From contig NZ_JAGEVL010000001.1 in NCBI RefSeq assembly GCF_017583065.1, positions 558,001 through 622,000 on the forward strand: a stretch of DNA of 64,000 nt. Direction: 5' to 3'. Below are positions 39,126-48,358 of this stretch, piece after piece. Source of the stretch: Staphylococcus shinii. GTDB taxonomy: Bacteria; Bacillota; Bacilli; Staphylococcales; Staphylococcaceae. Position 1 is the stretch's first letter; the number at the start of each line of letters is the position of its first letter. Both the position numbers and the translations under genes were made by a program. A model generated the notes under the pieces. It saw nothing but the letters and a program-made list of their open reading frames with translations, was not told the origin of the DNA and did no database searches.

Positions 39126-41219
39126 TTACAACAAAGCTTTATGCGAAGCATTAACGCGTCCTTGTTTATCAATTTCAGTTACTTTTATTTTAAATGTGTC
39201 TCCAACTTTCAACACATCTTCTACTTTTTCAATGCGTTCATTAGCAATTTGTGAAATGTGAACAAGCGCATCTTTACCTGGGAACAATTCAACGAAAGCG
39301 CCATATTTCTCAATACGTTTTACTTTTCCTTCGTATACTTGGCCAACTTCTGCTTCACGCGTGATATCTTCTATAATATTACGCGCGCGATCAATCGCAT
39401 CTTTATCAACTGCGCCAATGAATATTGTACCATCTTGTTCAATATCTAATTTAACACCCGTTTCATCAATAATTTCATTGATTTTTTTACCGCCAGGCCC
39501 AATTACATCTCTAATTTTTTCTGGTTTAATCGTCATAGTTACTACTTTTGGTGCAAATGCACTTAATTCATTACGTGGTGTATCGATCGTTTGTAACATA
39601 TGATCCAGAATTGCAAGACGACCAACGCGTGCTTGCTCTAAAGCTTCTTTAATAATTTCTTTTGTTAAACCGTCAATTTTGATATCCATTTGAATAGCAG
39701 TAATACCTTCAGATGTTCCGGCAACTTTAAAGTCCATATCGCCTAATGCATCTTCCATACCTTGAATATCAGTTAAGATTGTATAACTATCATCACGTGT
39801 AACTAGTCCCATCGCAATACCTGCTACTGGTGCTTTAATAGGTACACCTGCATCCATTAATGCTAATGTAGAACCGCAAATTGATGCTTGTGACGAAGAA
39901 CCATTTGATTCTAAAACTTCACTTACAATTCTAACAGTATAAGGAAAATCTTTTACATCAGGAATAATATGGCTAAGCGCACGCTCTCCTAAAGCACCGT
40001 GTCCGATTTCACGACGTCCTGGAGAACGTACTGGACCAGTTTCACCTACTGAATAGTTAGGGAAATTATAATGATGCATAAAGCGTTTTTGTTCTTCTTC
40101 GCCTAAACCATCTAGAATTTGATATTCGCTCATTGAGCCTAACGTTAATACTGAAAGTGCTTGTGTTTGACCACGTGTAAATAATCCCGAACCATGAGCT
40201 CTTGGTAATACACCAACTTCTGATTCAAGCGGACGAATTTCATCCGTTTTACGGCCATCTGGTCTTATTTTTTCATCTGCAATTAATCTTCTTACTTCTT
40301 CTTTAACTAAATCGTTCAAAATGCTATTAACTTCTTTAATTAAAGCTTCATTGTCAGCATCACTTTCATCGATAAATTCAGCTGCAACTTTTTCTTTTAA
40401 ATTATCTAAGTTAATATCACGTTGTTGTTTATCAAATGTTAAAACAGCATTTTTCAAACCATTTGCTTCTGTCAATTGAGTAACTTTTTCTACAAGTGAC
40501 TCATCTTTTTCAACCGGAACGAACGGTTTCTTCTCAGGTTGGATATGATCTACAATTTCTTGTTGGAAATTAACTAAGCGTTGAATCTCACTGTGTCCAA
40601 AGAAAATAGCATCTAACATTTCACTTTCAGTTATCTCACTAGCACCGGCTTCAACCATATTTACAGCGTCTTTATGACCAGCAACTTCTAAATCTAAACG
40701 TGATACTTCCTTTTGTGCAACTGTTGGATTGATAATATATTCTCCATCAATATAACCAACATTCACGCCAGCAATTGGTCCTTGGAACGGAATATCAGAA
40801 ACGCTCAATGCCATTGATGAACCTATCATTGCCGCCATTTCAGGTGAACAATCAGGATCTGCACTTAATACAGTATTCATGATTTGTACGTCATATTTAT
40901 ACCCTTTAGGGAATAATGGACGAATTGGTCTATCGATTAAACGCGCAGTTAAAGTTGCTTCATCACTTGGTCGACCTTCGCGTTTTTTGAATCCTCCTGG
41001 AATTTTACCAGCAGCATACATTTTTTCTTCATAATTAACCATTAATGGGAAGAAGTCACCATCACGTGGTTCTTTTGAAGCGACCGCAGTAGATAAGACT
41101 ACTGTATCACCATAACGAACGAGTACAGCACCATTGGCTTGTTTAGCAAGTTGACCAGTTTCAATCGTCAATGATCTGTTTGCCCATTCCGTTTTAAAAA
41201 CTTTTTTCTCTTGAGACAT
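39126..41219 (-). CDS. pnpA: polyribonucleotide nucleotidyltransferase
   Basis: PNPase degrades RNA 3' to 5' with phosphate as a trimer. The product is 697 aa: two RNase PH domains ([26 protein letters not shown] in the first; [23 protein letters not shown] in the second), an alpha-helical linker, a KH domain ([20 protein letters not shown]) and an S1 domain at the end ([20 protein letters not shown]). The start has AGAGGAGA about 8 nt upstream. It follows rpsO, the universal rpsO-pnp arrangement, but with a 340-nt gap containing a hairpin repeat and a terminator. Confidence 0.97.
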   Translation of the reverse strand: MSQEKKVFKTEWANRSLTIETGQLAKQANGAVLVRYGDTVVLSTAVASKEPRDGDFFPLMVNYEEKMYAAGKIPGGFKKREGRPSDEATLTARLIDRPIRPLFPKGYKYDVQIMNTVLSADPDCSPEMAAMIGSSMALSVSDIPFQGPIAGVNVGYIDGEYIINPTVAQKEVSRLDLEVAGHKDAVNMVEAGASEITESEMLDAIFFGHSEIQRLVNFQQEIVDHIQPEKKPFVPVEKDESLVEKVTQLTEANGLKNAVLTFDKQQRDINLDNLKEKVAAEFIDESDADNEALIKEVNSILNDLVKEEVRRLIADEKIRPDGRKTDEIRPLESEVGVLPRAHGSGLFTRGQTQALSVLTLGSMSEYQILDGLGEEEQKRFMHHYNFPNYSVGETGPVRSPGRREIGHGALGERALSHIIPDVKDFPYTVRIVSEVLESNGSSSQASICGSTLALMDAGVPIKAPVAGIAMGLVTRDDSYTILTDIQGMEDALGDMDFKVAGTSEGITAIQMDIKIDGLTKEIIKEALEQARVGRLAILDHMLQTIDTPRNELSAFAPKVVTMTIKPEKIRDVIGPGGKKINEIIDETGVKLDIEQDGTIFIGAVDKDAIDRARNIIEDITREAEVGQVYEGKVKRIEKYGAFVELFPGKDALVHISQIANERIEKVEDVLKVGDTFKIKVTEIDKQGRVNASHKALL

Positions 41220-41320
41220 TACAAATCTCCTCTCATATATCTAATAGTACTATCATATCATTTCTTAGAAAATTTTTATATTAGTATATTGTTTTTTAAA
41301 AATGCTCATTTCAAATTATA

Positions 41321-41379
41321 AAAAAGGAGCAGGACAGAAATCTAATAATTTTAATAAGATTTCATTATCCCACCCCAAG
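41321..41379. repeat. dispersed hairpin repeat, copy 2
   Basis: AAAAAGGAGCAGGACAGAAATCT on the left is mirrored by AAGATTTCATTATCCCACCCC on the right. The inner AGAAATCT/AGATTTC pairing and the outer GG/CC pairing give one long stem. It has the same design as the copies at 43.9 and 57.6 kb. Confidence 0.72.
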
Positions 41380-41504
41380 TAAAGATGAGTAGAAGAAACA
41401 TTTAAATCGTTATATAAATCTTACTCGTATTATAATTTAAGTCTTATACATTAGCAGTAGTAGGTTTTATAAGTGCTTTTTCAAATCTATCAATACCTAT
41501 ATCA

Positions 41505-41544
41505 AAGTTGAGGCTGAGACATGTAATTATGCCCCAGCCTCTAT
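41505..41544 (-). terminator. terminator after rpsO (GAGGCTG hairpin)
   Basis: GAGGCTGAGACAT and ATGCCCCAGCCTC pair, 18 nt downstream of the rpsO stop. The sequence recalls another common staphylococcal intergenic hairpin. A strong T-run is lacking. Confidence 0.6.
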
Positions 41545-41561
41545 CAATATACGCCTTATAA

Positions 41562-41831
41562 TTAACGACGGATACCTAATGATTTAATTAATTCACGGTA
41601 ACGTTGAACATCTTTGTCACGTAAATAGTTAAGTAAGTGTCTACGACGACCTACCATTTTTAATAATCCACGACGTGAATGATGATCTTTTTTGTGCTCA
41701 CGTAAGTGTTGATTTAATGCAGTGATTTCTGCAGTTAATACAGCGATTTGAACTTCTGGAGAACCAGTGTCCGCTTCGTGTGTACGATATTCTTTAATTA
41801 ATTCATTTTTACGCTCTTGTGAAATTGCCAT
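41562..41831 (-). CDS. rpsO: 30S ribosomal protein S15
   Basis: An 89-aa primary 16S rRNA-binding protein of the small-subunit platform. [48 protein letters not shown] and [12 protein letters not shown] are S15 signatures. The ATG at 41831 has AAAGGAGG 10 nt upstream; the frame open to 41837 adds two residues that overlap the spacing region. The leader just upstream has hairpins that may be the S15 autoregulatory site. Confidence 0.98.
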   Translation of the reverse strand: MAISQERKNELIKEYRTHEADTGSPEVQIAVLTAEITALNQHLREHKKDHHSRRGLLKMVGRRRHLLNYLRDKDVQRYRELIKSLGIRR

Positions 41832-41837
41832 TGTCAA

Positions 41838-41935
41838 TTTCCTCCTTTAATTTTATTCGCCTTTATCCGAGCAAATCGTCGGAGTTTCGAAGTGCCAAGG
41901 TAAAGGTGCTAAAATGTGTAATACACATTCGACTT
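41838..41935 (-). promoter_or_regulatory. candidate S15 autoregulatory leader of rpsO
   Basis: Between ribF and rpsO, the minus strand has AATGTG-TAATA-type palindrome AATGTGTATTACACATT, then TCCGA/TCGGA flanking CGATTTGC and ending in the rpsO ribosome-binding site. Bacillales S15 represses its own mRNA through a leader of about this size. The exact fold is inferred. Confidence 0.45.
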
Positions 41936-42905
41936 AAATATTATATGATACTTCGTCACCAAAATCAACCGATAACAAGTATTTCGCTTTTTCTTTATCT
42001 TTATTCATTTGTTCCACTAACGGGTCAATACCATCAAATTTAATTTCAGGTCTTAAATAATGATGCCAAAATACGGTAACACGTTCACCATAAATATTTT
42101 CACCAAAATCAAATAAATTTACTTCGATTACGACTTGAGCTTTAGAAGGGTCGTGAAATGTTGGTTTTACCCCTACATTAGCAACTCCTCTATAAATCTG
42201 CTTATCCGCACCTATTTCCATGCTAACTGCATAAACACCATTCTTAGGCAATACGTAATCACCGCTTGGTTGCACATTTGCTGTTGGAAAACCTATTGTT
42301 CTTCCTCGTTTTTCGCCTTGCACAACTGTACCTTTAATACGATAGCGATAGCCTAATTCATCATTAGCTTTTTGTAACTCTCCAGTTTTCAATGATTTTC
42401 TTATATCAGTAGTAGAAATTTTTTCAGAATTAATTTCTTGTTTGCTTACAACTGTCGAATTAAATTCAGTCATTTCATCTAGGATCATCATATTTCCTTT
42501 GCCATATTTTCCAAAAGTAAAATCAAAACCTGCGATGACTTCTTTAACGTGATTCTTTATAATATAATCTTGTATAAAATCCTCAGCACTTACTTCTGCA
42601 AATTTAGATGAAAAGTTAATGACAATACAATAGTCAATATCATATGATTCTAAAATTTCTATTTTATCTTGAATCGGCGTTAAATAATCAGTCCGTTTTA
42701 GTTTAGGATTTAATACGACTGAAGGATGTGGATCAAATGTCATCACTGCTTTTTTTAAATTCGCAGCTTCTGCTTTTTGATTTAAAATATCAAATACTTT
42801 TGCATGGCCTTTATGCATACCATCAAAAAATCCAAAAGCCATAGCAACATCTTCTGTTATATATTGTTCTTCTTGAATTGGATGAGTTACTTCTATCACT
42901 TTCAT
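41934..42905 (-). CDS. ribF: bifunctional riboflavin kinase / FAD synthetase
   Basis: Makes FMN from riboflavin and FAD from FMN, 323 aa. The N-terminal nucleotidyltransferase has AFGFFDGMHKGHAKVF (GxFDGxHxGH) and ISTTDIRKSLKTGE. The C-terminal flavokinase has GRTIGFPTANV, with PTAN motif, and EVNLFDFGENIYGE. The start at 42905 has AAAGGAGA 7 nt upstream; the longer frame to 42974 overlaps truB and is rejected. It follows truB by about 13 nt. Confidence 0.95.
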   Translation of the reverse strand: MKVIEVTHPIQEEQYITEDVAMAFGFFDGMHKGHAKVFDILNQKAEAANLKKAVMTFDPHPSVVLNPKLKRTDYLTPIQDKIEILESYDIDYCIVINFSSKFAEVSAEDFIQDYIIKNHVKEVIAGFDFTFGKYGKGNMMILDEMTEFNSTVVSKQEINSEKISTTDIRKSLKTGELQKANDELGYRYRIKGTVVQGEKRGRTIGFPTANVQPSGDYVLPKNGVYAVSMEIGADKQIYRGVANVGVKPTFHDPSKAQVVIEVNLFDFGENIYGERVTVFWHHYLRPEIKFDGIDPLVEQMNKDKEKAKYLLSVDFGDEVSYNI

Positions 42906-42918
42906 GCGTATTTCTCCT

Positions 42919-43836
42919 TTAGTTAAACACCTTTTTAGGTTTAATTTCATCTTGTTTTTCTGGATGAGGTTCATAAATTGCTATTACTTTTTGTGTGTCC
43001 TCATCTACCATTGTAACCATATCGTCTATATTTTGCTGGAACATCGTTTTTTCAAATTTTTGTCCATTCAAAATTTTAGCTTTGATATTTTCTTCTGAAA
43101 TTATAATTTGTGGTAAACCTTTCAAACCATATTCTATAGGAAATAACTTTTCTTGTAATGATTCATGCTCATGTAATTCCACTATTTCATTTAAAGTCAA
43201 ACTATCTTTAATGTCAAATCCACCACTCTGTGTACGCGTTAATTTTGACATATGCGCAGGGAATTGTAATGCGCTGCCAATATCTGTTGCAAGCGTTCGT
43301 ATATATGTACCTTTACCACATCCTACAATTATATCAAATTGACAGTGTTTATCTTCAAAACGTAATTCGGATGTGCGCTTAATTTTATATACGTGTACCT
43401 GACGTTCAGGTCGCTCAACTTCTTCGTTATTTCTAGCATATTCATATAATTTCTTACCATTTATTTTTACCGAGGAATACATTGGTGGTATTTGAGTAAT
43501 TACTCCTTCAAATTGTTTGAGAATCAAGTCAACATTTTCTGCAGTAATTTCACCAGGTAATATATATTTTTGCTCTATCACATCACCAGTTTGATCTTCA
43601 GTAGTAGTTGTACTACCCAAACTTACTGTTGCTTCATAAGTTTTACCCATTTCCATTATGTAGTCACTAACTTTTGTCGCAGCCCCTATACATATTGGTA
43701 ACACACCAGAAACTTCAGGATCTAAAGTGCCAGTGTGCCCTACTTTTTTAGTTTTCAATATTTTTCTTAATTTAAAAACCACATCATGACTCGTCAATCC
43801 TCGATCTTTAAATACAGGTAATATACCATTATACAT
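42919..43836 (-). CDS. truB: tRNA pseudouridine(55) synthase
   Basis: Forms pseudouridine 55 in the T-loop of tRNA, 305 aa. The catalytic Asp is in [18 protein letters not shown] (GTLDP) near residue 39. [26 protein letters not shown] and [14 protein letters not shown] are further family motifs. The start has GAAGGTGA 8 nt upstream. It begins the truB-ribF unit; a hairpin repeat lies in the 260-nt gap before it. Confidence 0.97.
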   Translation of the reverse strand: MYNGILPVFKDRGLTSHDVVFKLRKILKTKKVGHTGTLDPEVSGVLPICIGAATKVSDYIMEMGKTYEATVSLGSTTTTEDQTGDVIEQKYILPGEITAENVDLILKQFEGVITQIPPMYSSVKINGKKLYEYARNNEEVERPERQVHVYKIKRTSELRFEDKHCQFDIIVGCGKGTYIRTLATDIGSALQFPAHMSKLTRTQSGGFDIKDSLTLNEIVELHEHESLQEKLFPIEYGLKGLPQIIISEENIKAKILNGQKFEKTMFQQNIDDMVTMVDEDTQKVIAIYEPHPEKQDEIKPKKVFN

Positions 43837-43914
43837 TCTTATTTCACCTTCAAAGTCTGATTTTTAAAGCTCTAATCTCATATTAACATGTAATTGTTAA
43901 TAATAAGTTATGTA

Positions 43915-43968
43915 AAAAGGAGCGGGACAGAAATCAAAACTAAATTTGATTTCGTATTCCCGCCCCCA
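43915..43968. repeat. dispersed hairpin repeat, copy 3
   Basis: AGGAGCGGGACAGAAATCAAA is mirrored by TTTGATTTCGTATTCCCGCCCCC. GCGGGA/TCCCGC (43922-43927 and 43958-43963) and AGAAATCAAA/TTTGATTTC give a stem of about 20 bp with a short loop. The remainder of 43837-44097 has no gene. Confidence 0.78.
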
Positions 43969-44097
43969 CAATTTTGTCAAATCAACTAAATAAATTAATT
44001 TAATTATAATTTAGAAGAAATTCGGCAATTGCGCAAGTTATATATTACAGCATGAACATTATAAGTTATATGAATGTCTTAACTGTTTTTCGATAAA

Positions 44098-44442
44098 TTA
44101 ATCCTTTTTATGCAAATCTTGAATCATTCGTTCAATTTTATTACCATAATCGATTGATTCATCATATTCGAAATTTAACTCAGGGATAATTCTAAGTCTC
44201 ATTCTCGAACCAAGCTCAGATTTAATAAAACCTTTTGCTTTTTCTAGACCTTTGAATGTATCTGCTTTTTGCTTTTCATTTCCTAGTACAGTTAGATAAA
44301 CTGTTGCAATAGATAAATCATTAGTTAATTGAACCTCTGTAATTGTTAGGAATCCAATTCTTGGATCTTTAACTTTATTATTAGCGATATCCATGATTTC
44401 TTGTTTCATTTGTTCGCCTACGCGTTCCGCTCTCATATTCAT
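44098..44442 (-). CDS. rbfA: 30S ribosome-binding factor A
   Basis: RbfA assists late 16S rRNA maturation, 114 aa. [32 protein letters not shown] and the C-terminal [28 protein letters not shown] are the family signature. The start has GAGAGGTG 7 nt upstream. It normally follows infB directly; here it is separated by 3.9 kb and so must have its own promoter. Confidence 0.96.
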   Translation of the reverse strand: MNMRAERVGEQMKQEIMDIANNKVKDPRIGFLTITEVQLTNDLSIATVYLTVLGNEKQKADTFKGLEKAKGFIKSELGSRMRLRIIPELNFEYDESIDYGNKIERMIQDLHKKD

Positions 44443-45055
44443 TAAGTTTCACCTCTCATTGTTTATCAGTCCGTTAATCTTTCCCTTACTTACAGATTAT
44501 ATGACAGTTTATTTCATAACGTCAAACAAATTTCACTTATTCGAAGTTTAAAATAATATATTGCATATAGCTAGGATTGTTAAAAGGATAAATTGCATAG
44601 TATTAATAAAATACAAATATCTTATGACAGTTGAGCATTATTTTATTCCCTAACTGTTAAATTATGTAATAATTTTTCATAAAAACGCTATAAATTTCAT
44701 TTTGAGTTGCCTAACTGTTATAAATTTTTGCTTTAGTGTTAATTTTAATGCAATAAGATATGTTATTATGTATTCCCTTACTATTTATGTGATTTAAAAA
44801 TAAAATATTACACATTTCATAATTTATAATGGTATACTTCTAAGGAGTGAGACAGTGGCAACATATTTTCAAAAGTATATTATCGCCCTCCCCCATATTT
44901 ATATCTAAGATTAACCAACAAGCGCACAAATACATTAGCACCATTAACTTAAATTAGTAGATTAATTCATGATGAATTATACTTAAGTGACACTTTAACG
45001 GTCGAAACATTTTAATGACCCGGCCTTATTTTCAATATAATAGGAGCGTATATTA
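44443..45055. other. AT-rich region upstream of rbfA with short repeats
   Basis: No gene is seen. CCTAACTGTTA occurs twice, at 44649-44659 and 44710-44720, and TGACAGTT at 44502-44509 and 44625-44632, sharing an ACAGTT/AACTGT core. A degenerate hairpin repeat is at 44842-44895. Promoters for rbfA (minus) and the broken regulator (plus) must lie here. Confidence 0.5.
44842..44895. repeat. dispersed hairpin repeat, degenerate copy 4
   Basis: AAGGAGTGAGACAGTGGC on the left and ATCGCCCTCCCCC on the right match the ends of copies 2 and 3. The inner AGAAAT part is changed, so pairing is weaker. Confidence 0.55.
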
Positions 45056-45927
45056 TTGGAGAAACCAGAACGGCTTTTGTACATTTATACACGATTTTTA
45101 AATGGAAAAGCATTAAATAAAGAAGCACTGGCACAACGACTCAATGTAAATGTAAGATCTATCCAAAGAGATATAAGTGATATAAACAATTTTTTATATG
45201 AAGATCAAGAATGGCATGGTCTAGAAGGGCAGATTGTATACGATAACGCCTTAGAAAAGCACCGTTTAAAAATTGATAGGTATAAATTCAAAAATAATAG
45301 ACTACTTAATTTAATTTTTAGAATGAAAAATTTTACCCCTATAATACACGAAGATACATATAATCTCATAAGAGGTTTAAATGCCAATTCGAATTTAGCA
45401 GAAAAACTATTATCTAATAAAATGTTAAGCCAATTCAATATCCACCGTGAACTTAGTGAATCAACCTTAATCTTCAGAATACAATTAGCGATTGAAAACA
45501 GTCATAAAATTTCTGTTCAATTACAAGATACACAAATTACAGGTATCATTCCTATATACACAAGGTATTTTTCTGATAAATATTGGTTTACTTACTTAGC
45601 TAACGGAAAAGTTAATACTCTCATTTATCTGTTGTAAGAGAAGTTGAACAACTTAATGATGTTTATGACCAATCTGTATTCGAAAATATTAATAGTGTGA
45701 CTATGCTCATTCAAGATTATATTTGGCCTAAAATTAAGCATCAGTTTATCATAGTAAATACCAAATCTGTAGATAATGGACGAATTGTAGATATTATTAT
45801 TTCAAAAGAAGAAAGCATGCATATTGCTTATGAACATCCTAACCAAATCACTTTACTAAAGCCCCAACACTATGTTGACGATTTCAAAATGATTATAAAA
45901 TCTTTGTTCAACACTTACAATATTTAA
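45056..45927 (+). pseudogene. HTH (WYL-type) transcriptional regulator, frameshifted
   Basis: Begins at a TTG at 45056 with TAGGAG upstream. The N-terminus KPERLLYIYTRFLNGKALNKEALAQRLNVNVRSIQRDI is a DeoR/HTH_11-type domain as in WYL regulators. The frame stops at 45637 after GKVNTLIYLL. Directly after, another frame continues LSVVREVEQLNDVYDQSVFENINSVTML and runs to 45927 in WPKIKHQF...HYVDDFKMIIKSLF. Together about 290 aa would match a complete WYL-type regulator, so a small insertion or deletion near 45620-45637 broke it. It could also be a sequencing error. It lies in an accessory stretch, on the opposite strand to its neighbours. Confidence 0.78.
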
Positions 45928-46140
45928 ATTAGTTATTGAAAAATAGTTTAGCTAAATAGCTTTACTCTTAGATTTTAGTATTGGCGTGCTATTGATTCAG
46001 TAAAAAACTGTTTCGCTTTATTTTGACGCTTATAAAATGGCATAGGTTTTGCTAACTTCTCAAATAAAACTTAAAATAACCATATATACATGTCGATTGA
46101 TTGTTTCTTTTTATTTAATTGTGAAGTTTTAAATAACTTA

Positions 46141-46216
46141 AAGATGGGAAAAGTCAGAGACAAAAATTTCTATTCTCAAAATAAAGGACTCACTCGTATT
46201 AACGAACCCCATCTTT
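46141..46216. repeat. hairpin after the broken regulator
   Basis: AAGATGGG pairs with CCCATCTT, with GTCAGAGACAAAAATTTC inside, a variant of the dispersed hairpin family. The region 45928-46140 has no gene. Confidence 0.5.
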
Positions 46217-46244
46217 CAAATAGAAATTAAAAAACAAAATATTT

Positions 46245-46285
46245 ATGGCTACTTTATACTTATGATATAAGGATAGCCATTTTTA
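46245..46285 (+). terminator. possible plus-strand terminator
   Basis: ATGGCTA (46245-46251) and TAGCCAT (46274-46280) pair, followed by TTTT. It could end transcription of the broken regulator. Confidence 0.5.
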
Positions 46286-46441
46286 ATGTAATTCGTTCTT
46301 TATTAAAAATTATATGTATGAAATTTCATTTGAAAACAAACAAAAAACTTAATGAAGAATTATAATTGCGAATATTTCAAATTTCAAATTAATCAACAGC
46401 TTTCTGAACCATAAAGTAAAAAATCTACAATCAAAGAAAAA

Positions 46442-46471
46442 TTGATATAGAATTAATTTGGGGTTTATAAA
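46442..46471 (+). promoter_or_regulatory. promoter candidate for the small CxxC gene
   Basis: TTGATA and TTATAA with a 17-bp spacer, about 25 nt before the ATG at 46494. Confidence 0.4.
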
Positions 46472-46493
46472 AGCTATTTTAGGTTGGACTCGT

Positions 46494-46586
46494 ATGTCAG
46501 TTCGAGGAATAAACAAGGTAGAAGTTCGCCTTAATTGTACTATATGTAAGAAAGATGATAGCTCAACACGCTATAAATTTTTATAA
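46494..46586 (+). CDS. possible 30-aa CxxC peptide, L33-like fragment
   Basis: An ATG-to-TAA frame of 30 codons encoding a basic peptide with VEVRLNCTICKKDD. The LNCxxC segment followed by SSTRYKF resembles the first half of ribosomal protein L33 (RpmG), but the second CxxC half is missing. It may be a decayed rpmG copy or a small gene of its own. A promoter-like pair precedes it and a perfect hairpin follows. The ribosome-binding site is weak. Coding is uncertain. Confidence 0.3.
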   Translation: MSVRGINKVEVRLNCTICKKDDSSTRYKFL

Positions 46587-46591
46587 AACTA

Positions 46592-46627
46592 AATAAACGT
46601 CAATTTCTATAGAGATTGACGTTTATT
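46592..46627. terminator. perfect 13-bp hairpin, bidirectional terminator candidate
   Basis: AATAAACGTCAAT pairs exactly with ATTGACGTTTATT around a 10-nt loop. On the minus strand TTTAGTTTT follows; on the plus strand only TTATTT. Confidence 0.65.
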
Positions 46628-46632
46628 ATTTA

Positions 46633-46656
46633 GGCAGAGATATAAATATCTCTGCC
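46633..46656. repeat. perfect 10-bp inverted repeat
   Basis: GGCAGAGATA and TATCTCTGCC flank a 4-nt loop, next to the preceding hairpin. The sequence from 46657 to 46960 has no gene; a fragment ATTTCTGTCCCACTC at 46831-46845 is a piece of the dispersed repeat. Confidence 0.6.
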
Positions 46657-46964
46657 TTACTCATTATATTAGCAATAGCTAAAACTTTCACTTCTTCGAA
46701 GACCCACCACTTATTAATTTATGAAGTTAATGGCTTTATGCATGCACTACAGCTCAGTAAAACTTTTTATCTCTATCGAGCTTAATCATCTTTGTGAAAT
46801 AGAACAAATAAACCTTTTTAACTGAATTAGATTTCTGTCCCACTCTTTATACCAATGCTTTATATTTAAACAGCTAGATAACGAGGCTAAATCACTATAT
46901 TTTATGATGGTATTTATTGATTTTTAATATTAACTTATTTTCCTTAAGAGCCTTGCCTAATTTA

Positions 46965-47963
46965 TTAATGTTGATTCTCCAATGTATATTGCAATGATTT
47001 TACTTTTTCGTGGAAATCGGAATACCCATTTTCACGTGCTGCTTTTTGTTCTTGGTTCCATTTATAGTATTCGATTTTACTAAGCTCTTGTTTTTTCTTA
47101 ATACGCATACGTTGTTCTCTATAACTTAGCACATTACATACTGTAAGGTGACGATTTTGTTTTGATGATAGTACGAATAAATGATCAATTAAATACTGAC
47201 ATAATTCACTATCTGCAAAATTCTTAAATATAGAAATATATAGTTCTTCTTCACTAACGATATAAATGCGAGGCTTATCGTCTTTCAACATTTTAATTAA
47301 TAACTCAAAGTTTTTAACTTGAGATGGAAGTTGATGGTTAAATGATAAAAAATCTTTAGGTATACCCGCAGAATGTCCAGTTTGATATGGAAAGAAATTG
47401 ATAACCATAACTCTGTTAGGATCGATATTAAATTGTTTTAATGTAGACGCATTACTATATAAATATTTTACAAACCATCTATGTCTATCTATATAAGGTA
47501 AAAATAGTTTTTTTCCATTAAATGATAACTTACCTTGGATATCTAAGAATATTCTCTGTCTATATTCAATAGCCTCATCATCAGTCAGATTACGTTCGTA
47601 TGTTTTGAAATCATTTTCTGGCTGCTTTTTTAATATAACTATATCGGCAATTTCTGGATTCCCAAAATATGGTCTTGCTATTGCTGGGTTTAAATCTGCA
47701 TTTTCAAATGTAACTCTTTGTCTATTTTTATTTAAAGTAACTTTGCCGTTCGCAAAATCTATCATTTTTTTAAACCTTGGAATGTCAGTAAAATTATCTC
47801 CAAAATGTTCTTGAAAATATGCATAATCCATAGGATGTAAAAACGCTGTTGTATCATTTTTTTTTATAATCGCCTTTAATGTTGATTCGTCATAAATAGA
47901 GTTATACTGACTAAAATATTGTTCCCAAAATTCATTTATATCTTTTAAATATTTACTCATCAT
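46965..47963 (-). CDS. uncharacterised 332-aa protein
   Basis: I do not recognise this family. It is soluble, without a signal peptide or membrane helix. The N-terminal third (about 1-110) is acidic and aromatic. A central ARPYFGNPEIADIVIL is followed by a mixed alpha/beta stretch with VMVINFFPYQTGHS and RIYIVSEEELYISIF. The C-terminus (about 285-332) is a long charged helix rich in Lys, Glu and Gln. The central NP-x-x-ADIVIL and strand order faintly recall uracil-DNA glycosylase-like folds, but no catalytic motif is convincing. AGGAGG lies 6-9 nt before two adjacent ATGs. It stands alone between rbfA and infB. Confidence 0.78.
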   Translation of the reverse strand: MMSKYLKDINEFWEQYFSQYNSIYDESTLKAIIKKNDTTAFLHPMDYAYFQEHFGDNFTDIPRFKKMIDFANGKVTLNKNRQRVTFENADLNPAIARPYFGNPEIADIVILKKQPENDFKTYERNLTDDEAIEYRQRIFLDIQGKLSFNGKKLFLPYIDRHRWFVKYLYSNASTLKQFNIDPNRVMVINFFPYQTGHSAGIPKDFLSFNHQLPSQVKNFELLIKMLKDDKPRIYIVSEEELYISIFKNFADSELCQYLIDHLFVLSSKQNRHLTVCNVLSYREQRMRIKKKQELSKIEYYKWNQEQKAARENGYSDFHEKVKSLQYTLENQH

Positions 47964-48260
47964 TTATAACCTCCTATTCAACTTAATTCTAATTAAAAGC
48001 ATAGACAACTATTGTCAGCCCTCTCAAAAGAGTGAATATTTACAATAATTTTTCAATCTAATTTACAACTATAAATAGGCATATAATTTATATAAATAAA
48101 TCGGTCAACGTTTGCAATATTCAATTTTTATATTTTACTATTATTTTAAAAAAGAAAAATATGGTCATGTATATTGTACATAATTCAAGTTTATTTTATC
48201 AGTAAATTAATGTGTTACCATTGCTTGTTAACAATGTTCCAAAGAGAAAAAATATAAAAA
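47964..48260. other. AT-rich gap upstream of the 332-aa gene
   Basis: No gene or strong hairpin is seen. It should contain the promoter of the 332-aa gene. Confidence 0.4.
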
Positions 48261-48272
48261 ATGAGACAAAAA

Positions 48273-48308
48273 AACAAAGCAAACAGTATACTATATGTTT
48301 GCTTTGTT
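48273..48308 (-). terminator. terminator after infB
   Basis: AACAAAGCAAACA and TGTTTGCTTTGTT pair perfectly over 13 bp, with a run of T on the minus strand. It closes the rimP-nusA-infB operon before rbfA. Confidence 0.92.
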
Positions 48309-48358
48309 GCTAATAAAAATTTATTTTCAAAAATGAAAATATTGTTAGAATCTAAAAG

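Noticed and set aside
42995..43342. 115-codon plus-strand open frame inside truB
   Set aside because: It is antisense to truB with no start signal or family resemblance.
44842..46851. Insertion sequence or transposase relic in the infB-rbfA gap
   Set aside because: No DDE-type transposase fragment, target-site duplication or terminal inverted repeats could be found.
46965..47963. Firm call of uracil-DNA glycosylase
   Set aside because: Only vague fold-like patterns are seen; the GxDPYH and HPSPLS-type motifs are missing.
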